Origin: Pomphorhynchus laevis | Lineage: Eukaryota; Acanthocephala; Palaeacanthocephala; Echinorhynchida; Pomphorhynchidae | Assembly: GCA_012934845.2 (NCBI GenBank) | Contig: WNNJ02001606.1 | Location: forward strand, 186,001-250,000 | DNA length: 64,000 nucleotides | Direction of reading: 5' to 3' | Shown: in pieces, positions 50,590 to 61,944 of the stretch | How the letters are laid out: the number at the start of each line of letters is the position of its first letter | Numbering within the stretch: the first letter of the stretch is position 1 | Translations under genes and position numbers: made by a program | Notes under the pieces: generated by a model | Database searches by the model: none | Seen by the model: only the letters and a program-made list of their open reading frames with translations | What the model was told of the DNA's origin: nothing

Positions 50590-53342
50590 ACCACTGGTCC
50601 GAGTGTCGGGTCGTGGAAGCAGCGTAAGAATAAAACAACACAAGACATTGCAATCCCAGGCGACATGCAACAGTTCACTTTCAGATAGCAAAGATGCCTT
50701 CCGCCAGTTTCGAGATTTGATCTCTCCACCGGTATCGAGGTATAACTCGAGGTATCTTCCCAGATAGTCCGGCCTGGAAAACCCTCCGAGGAAGGCAATC
50801 CCTAGATATCCTCAGGACGTGTCCTAGCCACATCAGCTGACTTTCTTCGATATGGAAAATCAGCGACTTTACTTCGAGTCTATCCCGGATGACCAAATTC
50901 CTAACCTTATCTCTAAGGCTAAGACCGGTCATATCGCGAAGGAACCTAATTTCGGTCGCCTGTATTCGAGATATTATTCTTTCAATCATAACCCAAAGCT
51001 CATGACCATAGGTTAAGATAGGAACGAAGATTGCGTGGTAAACCGAAAGCTCCGCCCGAAGACTCAACTCCCGCTTCACCACAACAGACATGTATAAATC
51101 AAGGAGATTTCTCAATATCCTTGATGTTCTTGCCGTCCCTCGAGAACAATAACCCACTATACTTGAAATCCACCACATCAGGAAGAACCTTTTCCCCAAT
51201 CCGGATTGACATTGGCATCTGAATCCGGGACAAACGCATAGAGACAGTCTTGGAGGTACTAACCAAAATCCCTGCCGCTTGGCATTCCATCGTAAACCGA
51301 TCTAGTAGGCATAGTAAATCCTCAGGACAAAAAGCCAACAAAACAACGTCATTTGCAAAAATCAGAGATGGTATACTGATGGAATCATACTGAAGATCGA
51401 CATTCGTCAGAGCATCCCGTCTCGAAATTTTGTCCATGTAAACAGGGAACAAAAGTGTGGACAAAGGACAATCATGACGAAGCCCAACGCCTACTGGAAA
51501 TGATTCAGACTTTCTAGAGGACGAGCACAACTCATACTTTGTTCATACATAGAAACCACAGCTACCGGAAGATAGTGTGGTCCTTCATACTCCCTAAGTA
51601 CCTCCCACAACCTCTCTCGCGGAACTCGGTTCAACGCCTTCTACAAATCTACAAAGCACATATAAACCGGTTGAGCGAACTCCCAAGACCGTTTGATAAT
51701 AGTTGAGAGAGTAAATAGCTGATCCGTAGTTCCACGACCTGGACGAAAGCCTCATTATTCCTCTTTCAACTGTCCCTACCTATAGGCCTTATCCTTAACT
51801 CAAGAATCATAGCAAATAGTTTACCAGTTTAGCTAAGAAGAGTGATGCCCCGATAATTGGAACACACTCTTCAATTACCTTTCTTAAAGATCGGTACCAC
51901 CACCCCAGTTTACCACTCACTAGGAACCTTGCATGACTTCAATACAACGTTGAAGATCCGTGTTAGCCACTTCACGCATACAACGTTAAGAGCCTTTAAT
52001 GCTTCAGGTCGAATCTCATATACTCCATAACACTCGCCATTACGAAGTTAAGAACATCAATGACATCTTCCTAAAGAATGAGCTCTTCCGTTGGTTCTAA
52101 AGGCTCTACTTCTACAAGAGAATGTATATCCACCGGATTAAGGAGATTCCTAAAATGCTCTTTACAACAACGAAGAATTTCTTAAATGTCAGCCAGCATA
52201 GACCCTCTCTTGTCATAGACAGTTTGAGGACTTTTCTAATTTCCAACACGAATGTTCTTGATTGTCATCCAAAACATCTTCAAAGCTTACCTACAATAAA
52301 GTTCTAAGTGTTCCACAAACTTCTATAGTGGCCTTTATCCAATTTTTTCTGTTGGACGAAATCTCTAACTGTTGGTGTCCACCAAGAAGTTCGAGGATTC
52401 CCTCCGCGACAAGCACCCAAGGCGTTAGAGCCACAATTTTTCACAGTTACTTTGGCAAGCGAGGACCTGAACATATCCGATTTCTGATCAATGTTCTTCA
52501 CCTCTTCTAACAACCGACAGAAGTCCTCCCGGATGTAGCCAGAAAAACGTTCTTTGACATAAACATATATTATACGATCCCAGCGCGCCCTTACACAACG
52601 TTTGGGTTTACCATGAGTCTCTAGCATCTGATCATGCCATCGTGACTAAGAGAATCCTGATGTCATGTGCATCAATAAATCTCTTTCTGTTAAAACGTGG
52701 TGTTGGTTATGTACAAATTGTTATGAGAAAAAAATGCAATAATTCAACACCACTCGCATTCAGATCAGAGAGTATGTTCCTATCCAACACTCCATTTCAA
52801 GTGCAACTGTCGCTAACAACATGATCATTGAAGTCACCCAATAGAACGAGGGACTCTCCTATAGGAGTACTATCAAGCAAAGCCTGAAGATCTTCCACGA
52901 AGACTGCGTATTCCGAGATAATGTTGGTAGCATTCGCATACACAACAGTTATTCTATTTTCCTCTTTGACAAAAAGTCTCAGAGACGCCAGCATTTCGTT
53001 CAATGATTAAACCTCTCTACCACGAACGACAACCGGGGACTTGTAAGTATCCCTACACCTGCCTGTCATCGCTTTCCGTTAGTAACTCCCGAATAGTTCA
53101 AGGTCTAACGATGATATAAAAGTTTAGTTCCAATTCCAGAATAGTAAAGAGAAGTCACTCCGACTCTTGCAAGACCACGGCGAACCATCTCTGCAACTAA
53201 TTCTGGTTCCTTCCCTGTCAGCGAGATGACATTTCAAGTTCCTACATGAAGGCTAGTCCACTTCGGATGTTGATGCCTCTTTAGCTGTCTCCGTACAACT
53301 GCCTGGTCACACAGCACATGACAATGAAATCTCCAACGGTTA
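50590..53342 (-). mobile_element. I/Nimb-like LINE, second copy, 5' truncated
   Basis: Same family as 36,274-39,654. On the minus strand: endonuclease pieces (VVYANATNIISEYAVFVEDL, LVLLGDFNDHVVSDSCT at 52,797-53,003), linker (52,304-52,627), RT with YDSISIPSLIFANDVVLLAF (51,099-51,530, FAND in place of FADD) and the C-terminal block QLMWLGHVLRISRDCLPRRV (50,681-51,199). It ends in a GTT run next to Naiad fragment E. It lacks the 5' UTR and the candidate ribozyme. Many frameshifts. Confidence 0.82.
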
Positions 53343-54060
53343 GTGGTTTTTTAATTTTAATAAAATTAGATCAGCTATAATGGAACTACTATTACCTCCA
53401 ATTAAAATACCTTTTTGTCTTAATATAGAGTCCCTACTTTTAAATAATTTTGATTTATCAAAATATTTAAGGATTCTATTAATTCAATTTTATCCATATA
53501 TTTATATTTACTTGATTGTAGAATTTTTGTTAGATAACCGTTGTAATTATTACAGCATATATACGCATGTCTATTCCCGACGAGTTGTCAACGAAATTAT
53601 TATTATTCCCGAATATAAGATTAATTATTTTTTACCGCTTCCTTAATTTCTGCAAAATCTAAATTCGTATAAATCGTACAAGTGTGCTTTAATTACTTTA
53701 AGTATTTTATTCATATATACAGAGTGGTTTTAATGTACATTTAAAAGAACTACATATAAACTAGGTTTTATTGGATGTTCATGTAATTTTGGATTCCAAT
53801 ATAATATAGGTATAGTTTTATTATCTAATTCAACCTTTATACCCTTTTTATCCATTATAGAACAGTGACTTGTAATAATTGTTTCTAAACTCAACTCACT
53901 ACGTTCATATGTTGGATTTACATTTAAATCATTAGGATTAACCTCTTTCATTAGTATATCATAATAAAGCTTTTTGCATATGAAGACAAAGTTATTACTA
54001 GCTTTATCAATAGTTGTTATTATATAGTTATCCTTTAATTTAGTAAGTTCATTTAAACGC
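53343..54060 (-). mobile_element. Naiad fragment D1 (RT part)
   Basis: Minus strand: LTKLKDNYIITTIDKASNNF, ILYWNPKLHEHPIKPSLYVV (53,730-54,050), then a motif B region reading GGNSSSIIADL near 53,360. It is cut on its left by the LINE and begins on its right at an abrupt junction with D2. Fossil. Confidence 0.75.
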
Positions 54061-54264
54061 ACTACATATGAACCTGGGTTTAATTGGATTTTTATGTAAT
54101 TTTGGATTCCAATATAATATAGGTATAGTTTTATTATCTAATTCAACCTTTATACCATTTTTATTCAATATTGTACAGTGGCTTGTAATAATTGTATCTA
54201 AACTAAAACCACTACGTTCATATGATGCGTTCACATTTAAATCATTATAATTAATATCTTTATA
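54061..54264 (-). mobile_element. Naiad fragment D2, left half (host of a nested insertion)
   Basis: Minus strand: NDLNVNASYERSGFSLDTII, IPILYWNPKLHKNPIKPRFI, ending CSAFK. It continues across the inserted copy C into 57,585-58,255, which supplies the sequence expected just before it. Fossil. Confidence 0.75.
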
Positions 54265-54312
54265 GTTGCAGGCTGGAACAAGATCTTTATAGATTTTGTT
54301 CCAGCCCGCAAC
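54265..54312. repeat. Inverted repeat at the 5' end of Naiad copy C
   Basis: GTTGCAGGCTGGAACAAGAT and ATTTTGTTCCAGCCCGCAAC pair as a ~22-bp hairpin around TCTTTATAG. Copy B has only the right-hand arm, so the left arm is an inverted copy added at insertion. Confidence 0.8.
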
Positions 54313-54437
54313 CGCCTTAAGCAGGGCAGACCCCTGTCAGATGCTGCTAGATGGCCCGTTGTAAGTTTAGTCTGAGTCAACTAAACTAGGTGGCGACACC
54401 GAAAAAGCAACGTTAAAAATTATGACTTAAAAGTTAC

Positions 54438-55410
54438 ATGTACTCAACAATATTGGAAAAATACGTAAGTACTAATGATTTCAATTTTAGATCTTTTAAA
54501 TGTAACAGAAAAAATTGTATAGTTTGTGATGTTATAAATAATAATTGTATCGTAAGTAATACGACAAACAAATGTTTTTCATTAAATATTAATAATAATT
54601 GTAACTGCAATACCGCAGGTGTAGTGTATCTAATACAGTGTACATGTGGATTGCAATATATAGGAAAAACATCAAATGTTAAAAACTAGGTTTAGGCAAC
54701 ACATATATAATATACAGCATAATAGTCAAACTATATTTCATAAACATATGAGATTAATAGGACATGATATTAAAAACTGTAAATTATTTATTTTAGAACA
54801 TATTATCGAAGAAAACATTTCAATATTAAATCAAAAACTATTAGAAAAAGAAGATTTTTGGATTAAAACGCTTAATTCCATGTACCCATTAGGATTGAAT
54901 GACGTGGTACAAGGAATTGGCAGAAGTAGTATAATACATAATAAACAACTATATTATAATAATCCGGTTAAACGCAAACCAAGAAGTCATGGTGATAAAA
55001 GGAATAGGAAAAATAGAGTTAAAAATATTAAAAAAGATATGTATATAAATGAACAATTAGAAATATTGAAACAACTTTTAAGAGATAATAAGCTAAAAGA
55101 TTTTTATGTAAATATAAAAAGTTTTTCTAAAGATATCATATGTTCAATAAATCAAAAATTAATTAACGACTATGATAGGCTAAGTTGTATAATAGACAGC
55201 TATTGTAATACAAAATACTATAATCGTACAATAAATGTTAATAATAACAATAGAAAATATACATTAACCATAAACTTCATTAATAAATGTATAGATAACA
55301 TAAATATAGCCGGACTTTTAAATAATTCTAAAAGTAAAGAAATAATAGGGTCAGATTTAAGTAAATATATTCCTAAAATAAGGTATAAACTCCTACCACC
55401 ATTCGGATGA
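54438..55410 (+). pseudogene. Naiad copy C: GIY-YIG endonuclease frames
   Basis: MYSTILEKYVSTNDFNFRSF, GVVYLIQCTCGLQYIGKT and LKTRFRQHIYNI, followed by the basic linker, nearly identical to copy B (5,144-6,199). The sequence lies in two overlapping frames. Fossil. Confidence 0.8.
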
Positions 55411-55473
55411 AAAAGACTACGAAGAAGACACACGTTCTCTTGTATTTATCTTTATTTTGTAAAAATATTATTA

Positions 55474-57222
55474 TTGTGTAAAAAAATAAAAAAAAATAAT
55501 TATAAAGAATTAAAATCAATATGTAACGATAATATTAGAAACATAATGGAAACAGAATGCAATTGTAAAAGTCTTAGTTTTGATAAAATAAATGAACATA
55601 TATGTACCCATAATCTAGAATTAATTGAAAATTGTGAATTAAGAAAGCTGCTATCAAAAGGGTATAAATATAGATTAAATAATAACAACGACAAAAATAA
55701 AATTTACAATTCGTTATATAATAACTTAAATGCTTACTTTAGTAAGCTGATTAATAGTGAAAGCTCGAATATATCTAAGATAAAAATTTGGAAAGATTAT
55801 ATATTTGATAAAATTAAAAATAAAATGAAAATAACAAACAATTATAAAAGGAAAGGTAAAATTAATAAAGATAGCTAAACAGAACTTACGTAAATTAAAG
55901 GATAACTATATAATAACAACTATTGATAAAGCTAGTAATAACTTTGTCTTCATATGCAAAAAGCTTTATTATGATATACTAATTAAAGAGGTTAATTCTA
56001 ATGATTTAAATGTACATCCAACGTATGAAAGTAGTGAGTTAAGTTTAGAAACAATTATTACAAGTCACTGTTCAATAATGGATAAAAAAGGTATAAAGGT
56101 TGAATCAGATAATAAAACTATACCTATATTATATTGGAATCCAAAATTACATAAAAATCCAATAAAACCCAGGTTCATATGTAGTGCGTTTAAATGAACA
56201 TTAAAACCACTTTCTGTCTATATGAATAAAATACTTAAAGTAATTAAAGCACACTTCAAAAAATATTGCAAGATAATCGAAATTAATACTGGTAAAAACA
56301 CTATTTCAGTATTAATTCTACAAAAGAATTTTTAGAACAGACAAAAGGAATAAATTTTCAAAATATAAATACATTCGATTTTAGTACGCTTTATACAAAT
56401 CTAGATTTAGTAGATATTAAAGAAGCGTTAGTAAAATTAATTGATCATTTATTCGGAAAAAGATAAAAATATATATGTTATAATAATTATAACGCCTATC
56501 TAACAAAAATTAAACCATCAAGTAAATATAAATATATGGATAAAATTGAATTAATAGAATCCTTAAATATTTTGATAAATCAAAATTATTTAAAAGTAGG
56601 GACATCTATATTTAGACAATTAAAGGTGTTTCAATGGGAGGTAATAGTAGCCCAATTATAGCTGACTTGTTTTTAAGCTTTATAGAATATGAATTTGTTC
56701 ATAACTGTGTAAATCTAAATCTAAACTATATAAATATATGAAATATATGTTTCGATACATTGATGATATATGTGTATTTAATTCTAATAATTTTTATTCA
56801 ATTAGTGAACAAATTTATCCAGAAAGCCTTATTCTTAACAAAACCAATATTAATGATAAAGAAGGTGTATATCTAGATATGAACATCAAATTAACATTAA
56901 CTAAAACTACTATTAATTTATATCGTAAATATGGCATATTTAAATTTACAAAAAAAACATATTTTTGCATGAGCATTCATGCATACCATATAATATAAAA
57001 TATAATACATTAAATAATGAAATTTTAAGAATTGCAACAATATGTAATGATATTGGCTTTCTTCAAAATCATTTAAATAATTTAATAGATACATATTTTA
57101 AACTAGGTTACTATAAAAATAACATCAAGCAGAAAATAGTAAAATATATAAATCAACACAATAATATAAAGAATAAATTTAAACTCTTAAGTGGCAAATT
57201 TTTATGGATGTATAATAAATAA
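55474..57222 (+). pseudogene. Naiad copy C: linker and reverse transcriptase (several frames)
   Basis: METECNCKSLSFDKINEHIC linker, then RT blocks seen in different frames: TIDKASNNFVFICKKLYYD, PILYWNPKLHKNPIKP, DFSTLYTNLDL, FRYIDDICVF (56,738-56,998) and the thumb ending GKFLWMYNK (57,222). Same protein as copies A and B. Fossil with several breaks. Confidence 0.78.
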
Positions 57223-57237
57223 TATACTTTGTATTAG

Positions 57238-57370
57238 AATAAGATACTAGATAGTTTTATCAGAGGAAATACATCATTAGCATGTATTTGGCCCCGCTGC
57301 TATGTTGGGTAGAGGAGTTAGGGGCCGAAACCTGATAGCATAGCAGTTCCTCCTGATGACCTCTAATTCT
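57238..57370 (+). ncRNA. Naiad 3' UTR conserved folded element (copy C)
   Basis: All pairings seen in copies A and B are intact: TTATCAGAGGAA facing TTCCTCCTGATGA, ATACAT/ATGTAT, CTGCTATG/CATAGCAG, and GGCCCC/GGGGCC interleaved. Confidence 0.55.
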
Positions 57371-57584
57371 TATTCTGATACAACGTCTGTTATTTATAAG
57401 TCAATTCACAAAAATGACTTTTATTTTAAATTTCAATCTTTTATTTTAACTTGATATAAATTATAAAAAATCTTACAACAATTATTTATTTTATTATTTA
57501 ATTATTAAATTTTGATTTAGCATTAATATGTTTTGTTTTTTATAATTATATTAAATACGTAGACTCAGTTAGCTGATTTGATTC

Positions 57585-58255
57585 ATCAGTATATCATAAT
57601 AAAGCTTTTTCCATATGAAGACAAAGTTATTACTAGCTTTATCGATAGCTGTTATTATATAGTTATCCTTTAATTTAGTAAGTTCTTTATACATATCTTT
57701 ATTAATTTTATCTTTCCTTTTATAATTGTTTGGTATTTTCATTTTCTCTCTAATTTTATCTAATATATAATATTTCCAAATTTTAATCTTAGATGTATTT
57801 AAGCTTCAACTATTAATTAGCTTATCAAAGTAAGAATTTAAGTCATAACGAATTGTAAATTTTATTTCTATTGTTATTATTTAATCTATATTTATACCCT
57901 TTTGATAGCAGCTTTCTTAATTCACAATTTTCAATTAATTCTAGATTATGGGTACATATATGTTCATTTATTTTATCAAAACTAAGACTTTTACAATTGC
58001 ATTCTGTTTCCATTATGTTTCTAATATTATCGTTACATATTGATTTTAATTCTTTATTATAATTACAAATTTTTCGTCCTAATGGTGGTAGGAGTTTATA
58101 CCTTATTTTAGGAATATATTTACTTAAATCTGACCCTATTATTTCTTTACTTTTAGAATTATTTAAAGGTCTACCTATATTTATATTATCTTTACATTTA
58201 TTACATTTATTAACTTACATTTATTAATTTATCTATACATTTATCTATACATTTG
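57585..58255 (-). mobile_element. Naiad fragment D2, right half
   Basis: Minus strand: end of the nuclease frame (KLLPPLGRKICNYNKELKSI), linker (METECNCKSLSFDKINEHIC) and RT start up to KKLYYDI. It is the upstream continuation of 54,061-54,264, interrupted by copy C. Small ACATTTATT repeats mark its right edge. Fossil. Confidence 0.75.
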
Positions 58256-58437
58256 TTAACAGCTTAAACACAATAAAATAACATACAAACTACTAACAAT
58301 ATAAATAACATTCCGCACAATCCTAACTACTACTTACAATTTCAAATACTTACAAAGCCAAACAATATGCCACGTGGAAAGCCAAGCTCAATTGCCAAAT
58401 GTTGTGGCTGCAATGGTACTAACGCGAAATGTAAACG

Positions 58438-58902
58438 ATGTCGCTGTTGAAAAATAACACAGAATGCCATAATTGCTCTGCTCCAAATTGTACGAACAGA
58501 CATGCCCTGGCAGTGCTTTCAGATCTTCGAACGAATTCTAAATCGACCCAAATGCCTATCCAGTCTCACAGAAATAATGATATCGTGTTGCCACCTTTCA
58601 ATCCATGTGAAACAACTTCAAGCGCATCCACTTGTCAAATCTCTCGCAGTCACATAGTCATGCCATCTTCTAACCATGATCTCATAACAATTATTCACAA
58701 GTTATACGATAAAGTAATACAATGGAGATCAAACCACTTGTATCTGCCAAAATGTACGGCAAGTCACAAATTTATTGAGATACTTACCACCTATTATTCT
58801 CATACACCTGATCAACTTCGCCTACATCCTGAAGTTCTCAAAACGGCTGTCGTTTTTCCAAATGCATCTTATAACAAATTCCTTAGAGCAAAGTGTCACT
58901 AA
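58438..58902 (+). pseudogene. CXC-RT copy 1: N-terminal region
   Basis: The open frame (NNTECHNCSAPNCTNRHALA, ... IIHKLYDKVIQWRSNHLYLP) corresponds to residues ~35-180 of the copy 2 protein. The true start is at 58,367, separated from this frame by a stop in the cysteine cluster. Confidence 0.6.
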
Positions 58903-58965
58903 TACAAAAAACGCTCGAACGCCGACTAGCTTTGTGGCAGCAAAAAAGACTATGAAGCTCTATAC

Positions 58966-59528
58966 GTGGAAGCTGAATATCTCCAGCTTAGCATCCGTCT
59001 CAACTGCAGAAAAAATTCAGATGACTGGATCAAAACGCATTGCAACTTAATGACACAAGGGAAAATTTCAGCATGCTCAGCTGTTCTTGACGATGTGACA
59101 AAATCAGCAGTGCTTGCACAAAACGACGTCATACAAGGTACACAAGTAAAACAGATACTTCAAAACCTTCACCTGCCGGCCTGCTGTCCTCCAAACGACA
59201 TCCTCTTGTCTGCAAAGCTTCAAAACGCTCATGTCCATAACCCTTGCAGATTCTACACATTAGATGAAAACTTAATCATCAGAACCTTGAGTTCACAAAA
59301 GGAGGCTCTGGTTCCTCAGGTCTTGACGCGATCGCATAGAGACGAATGCTCACAAAATTGGGCGTTCAATCTCGAAACTTGGCACTGTCGCTGGCTGACT
59401 TTGCGATTAGCCTGGCAACTAAGCAGCTATCCTCGCAATTTCTAGAGGCTTTCAATGCATGCCGCCTAAGAACTCTAGAGAAGAAAGATGTAGGCATAAG
59501 ACCAATCGGTGAATGTGACACCGCGTGA
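58966..59528 (+). pseudogene. CXC-RT copy 1: region before the RT
   Basis: EAEYLQLSIRLNCRKNSDDW, LMTQGKISACSAVLDD, QILQNLHLPACCPPNDILLS and FYTLDENLIIRTLSSQK align with EANYLQVAFSEPRKNS, MLRGKVAASSAILD, VLENLHPIPENLHPDSLLSS and FTQIDEDAIIKACKKT of copy 2. It shifts frame near 59,340 into the frame that ends IRPIGECDTA (59,346-59,528), which matches GGIRPIGVCEVT. Confidence 0.6.
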
Positions 59529-59899
59529 CAAATCATAAGCAAAGCCATTTTATAACATGTACGCACTGACATCGAAGATGCCTGCGAGAATCGCGAACTT
59601 GCTGCAGGCTAAAAAAGCGGAATTGAGTACGCAATACACACCTTGCACAGTGTATTTCACGAAAAAAACAATCGCTGCCTGTTAGCTATCGAGGCATCCA
59701 AAGCGTTTAACTCAATAAACAGAGTCGCTGATATCCATAACATAACATTCACCTGCCCTTCACTGCATCAAGTCATGCAAAACATTTACTAATCTCCATA
59801 CAATCTCTCACTTGGCTGTTGCAGTATCTTATCAGAGGGCTTCACATAAGGCGATTCATTCGCAATATCCGGCTTTTCACTTGCATATCAACCCTTAAT

Positions 59900-60404
59900 C
59901 GAGTCAATCCAACAATCCGTACCTGACGTCATACAAAAATGGTACGCTGATGATGCCAACTTCGTCGGCACACCCGAGCAACTAAGAGCAGTTTTGAAAA
60001 TTTTAATAAGGGACGGCCTAAAATACGATTATAATGTGAATTCAACAAAATCACAGTTCCTTTCGCACACCTCAATAGGCTCAATTGAACCACCATCATT
60101 AGACATACCCACAAGTACCAAGGGGCTAATGGTCCTCAGATCACCTATCGGGGAATTCGAATTCGAAAGAACCGTAATACAAACACAGACTCTTAAGTGG
60201 AAATCGCTCATGTCCCGCCTAACAGCCATCGCGAAGATTGAACCCCAGGTCGCTTACTGTGGTTTGACAAAAGCAACACAATCAAAATGGACGCATTTCC
60301 TGCGAACGAGCCGATGTGACCATTATTGGTTAACCGACCTGACAGCAACAATAAAAGACGGTCTACTGATCGAATTAGCAGGAAGATCCCTAACTGATAA
60401 TTAG
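59900..60404 (+). pseudogene. CXC-RT copy 1: RT motif C and downstream
   Basis: Around 59,938-59,970 the sequence encodes WYADDANFVGTPEQL. The open frame 59,994-60,404 continues ILIRDGLKYDYNVNSTKSQF, GLMVLRSPIGEFEFE, and YCGLTKATQSKWTHFLRTSR, aligning with the sequence after the RT in copy 2 (YFVNAKKTQLL, MILGIPIGTTEY, YIGLTKSVQWKWTHFFRN). Confidence 0.6.
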
Positions 60405-60749
60405 TATGAAGCACTCACCTCACCGCTAAAACTATAAGGACTTGGTATCTTTGATCCTGCTTCCATTGCTCTTCTAGAAAACGACTCTTCAGTTCGAATT
60501 TGCTCTACATTTGATAGCAACCTTATCGAAGAAGACTTACGTAAACTACAAAAAACAACAACATTGGAAGTAGCAGCGGAACGTATTGCTGATAACAAGA
60601 CGCGTTTATCTGTCGCACCTGTATCAATGAAGAAAATACAAAAAACAACTTAGAACATGCGTCAAGATATGGTGCTAGCTCATGTTTAAGTGCACTTCCT
60701 CTCAAACACGAAAAATTCACTCTGCCAGAAGAAGAATTCAAAGATGCAA

Positions 60750-61490
60750 TCTCAACATGCTACGGCTTTTTGCCAGACAACTTGCGAGGTACCTACTGTT
60801 CATGCGGCCACGATATTGACGTTAGACACGCTCTTTCCTGCAAAAAAGGAGGCATTCCCACAATCAGACACAACGCGATTCGATACTTAATTGCCGGTGA
60901 ACTGACAACAGTCATGTCATTGCGTTAAAATCGAGCCACAACTATCACCCGTACCCGGCAATCTAACATTCGTAAATCCGACCACATCACGTGATTATGC
61001 GGCTAGATCGGTCGTCGTTAGTTCAGGCTTGAACGGAACATGATTCAAGCGGACATTTCTTGATGTCAGCATATTTTCACCTCTAGCTCAATCGTATATG
61101 TATCGTTCGTCCGTATCCGCCTTTGAATACAACGAACAACGAAAATCACAGAAATATGGCGAAAGAATTGACAAGGTTGAACACAGAAAATTCGTACCTG
61201 TAATCTTATCAACAACCGGTAGTTTAGGCGATCAATTAAAATATCTACTGAAGCGCATCGCATCCACGCAAGCTGTACATCGAACAGACGAGTATCCTGG
61301 GTTATTGACGAACCTCAAACGACGTTTATCGTTCGAAGTGGCACGCTTTGCATCTGCGTGTTTTAGAGCACCAAGAAGTTCAATCGGATCATCAACTATC
61401 CACGTGACTCGTTCAATTCCCTCATCCACAAATGTCGAGTACATACACAATCCAAATTCTCATTTAATCGAGAAGAGCGAACTTTTATGA
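60750..61490 (+). pseudogene. CXC-RT copy 1: C-terminal domain
   Basis: CSCGHDIDVRHALSC-KKGG, RHNAIRYLIAGEL, FLDVSIFSPLAQSYM and the open frame 61,098-61,490 (KFVPVILSTTGSLGDQLKYL, RLSFEVARFASACFRAPRSS). The C-x-C...RH...SC...GG...RHN pattern is seen in the C-termini of this RT family and resembles the fragment at 9.5-10.1 kb. Function of the domain is unknown to me. Several stops. Confidence 0.55.
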
Positions 61491-61530
61491 TCAACAAGTT
61501 TGAAGCCCATTTGCGGGTTGACTTTATCGT

Positions 61531-61870
61531 AATTTTTTAGATAAGAACTTTCTTACAAGAAAAAAAAACATTTATTGTCTGATAATAGTATTTTACATTA
61601 CAGTAACAGTCTATTATACAACTTAAACCAATCATAATAGTTAATTAATCCTTGATTTATTGAACAAATGATACATTTAGACACATTTATTATATTTACA
61701 TAAAGATCTGTTAGCTCATTATCTATTGAAAATATTTTTTTAATATTTTTATTTTTTGAGTTTGAAATTTTAAGCTGCTAACAAATAACTATTGACAGAG
61801 AAAAAGTATTGGTTATTAAAGTTCTTACAAGATTAACATACACAATTACAACATCTTACAACGACATCGA
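61531..61870. other. Spacer between CXC-RT copies
   Basis: AT-rich. The left part is probably the 3' UTR of copy 1 and the right part the 5' UTR of copy 2 (no sharp boundary seen). Confidence 0.35.
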
Positions 61871-61944
61871 CATTAAAAAAGTTTGCGAACTGAAGTAAAT
61901 ACATTTATTTATTTGGGCTAATAAATTAACTACTTACAATAATA

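Larger units (their letters stand above)
54265..57584 (+). mobile_element. Naiad-type PLE, copy C, end to end, nested in an opposite copy
   Basis: Because it splits another Naiad copy, both ends can be read: it starts GTTGCAGGCTGGAACAAG and ends CTGATTTGATTC, 3,320 bp. Order: 5' terminal inverted repeat (54,265-54,312), 5' UTR, GIY-YIG frame (54,438-55,410), linker (55,474-55,878), RT (to 57,222), 3' folded element and tail. All parts are present. It is broken at about eight places. No clear target-site duplication (at most a few bases). Confidence 0.88.
58256..61530 (+). mobile_element. CXC-type LINE-like RT element, copy 1 (decayed)
   Basis: A 5' UTR with ACAATAAAATAACATACAA and ACTACTTACAAT leads to a start at 58,367 (MPRGKPSSIAKCCGCNGTNA, KCKRCRC). 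The rest matches copy 2 at 61.9 kb through many stops and frameshifts: QWRSNHLYLPKCTASHKFIE, NPCRFYTLDENLIIR, IRPIGECDTA, the RT region around 59,700-59,960 (WYADDANF-like), then a C-terminal domain with HALSCKKGGIPTIRHNAIRY (~60,820) and KFVPVILSTTGSLGDQLKYL (61,190-61,245), LTNLKRRLSFEVARFASA. No live gene. Confidence 0.75.
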
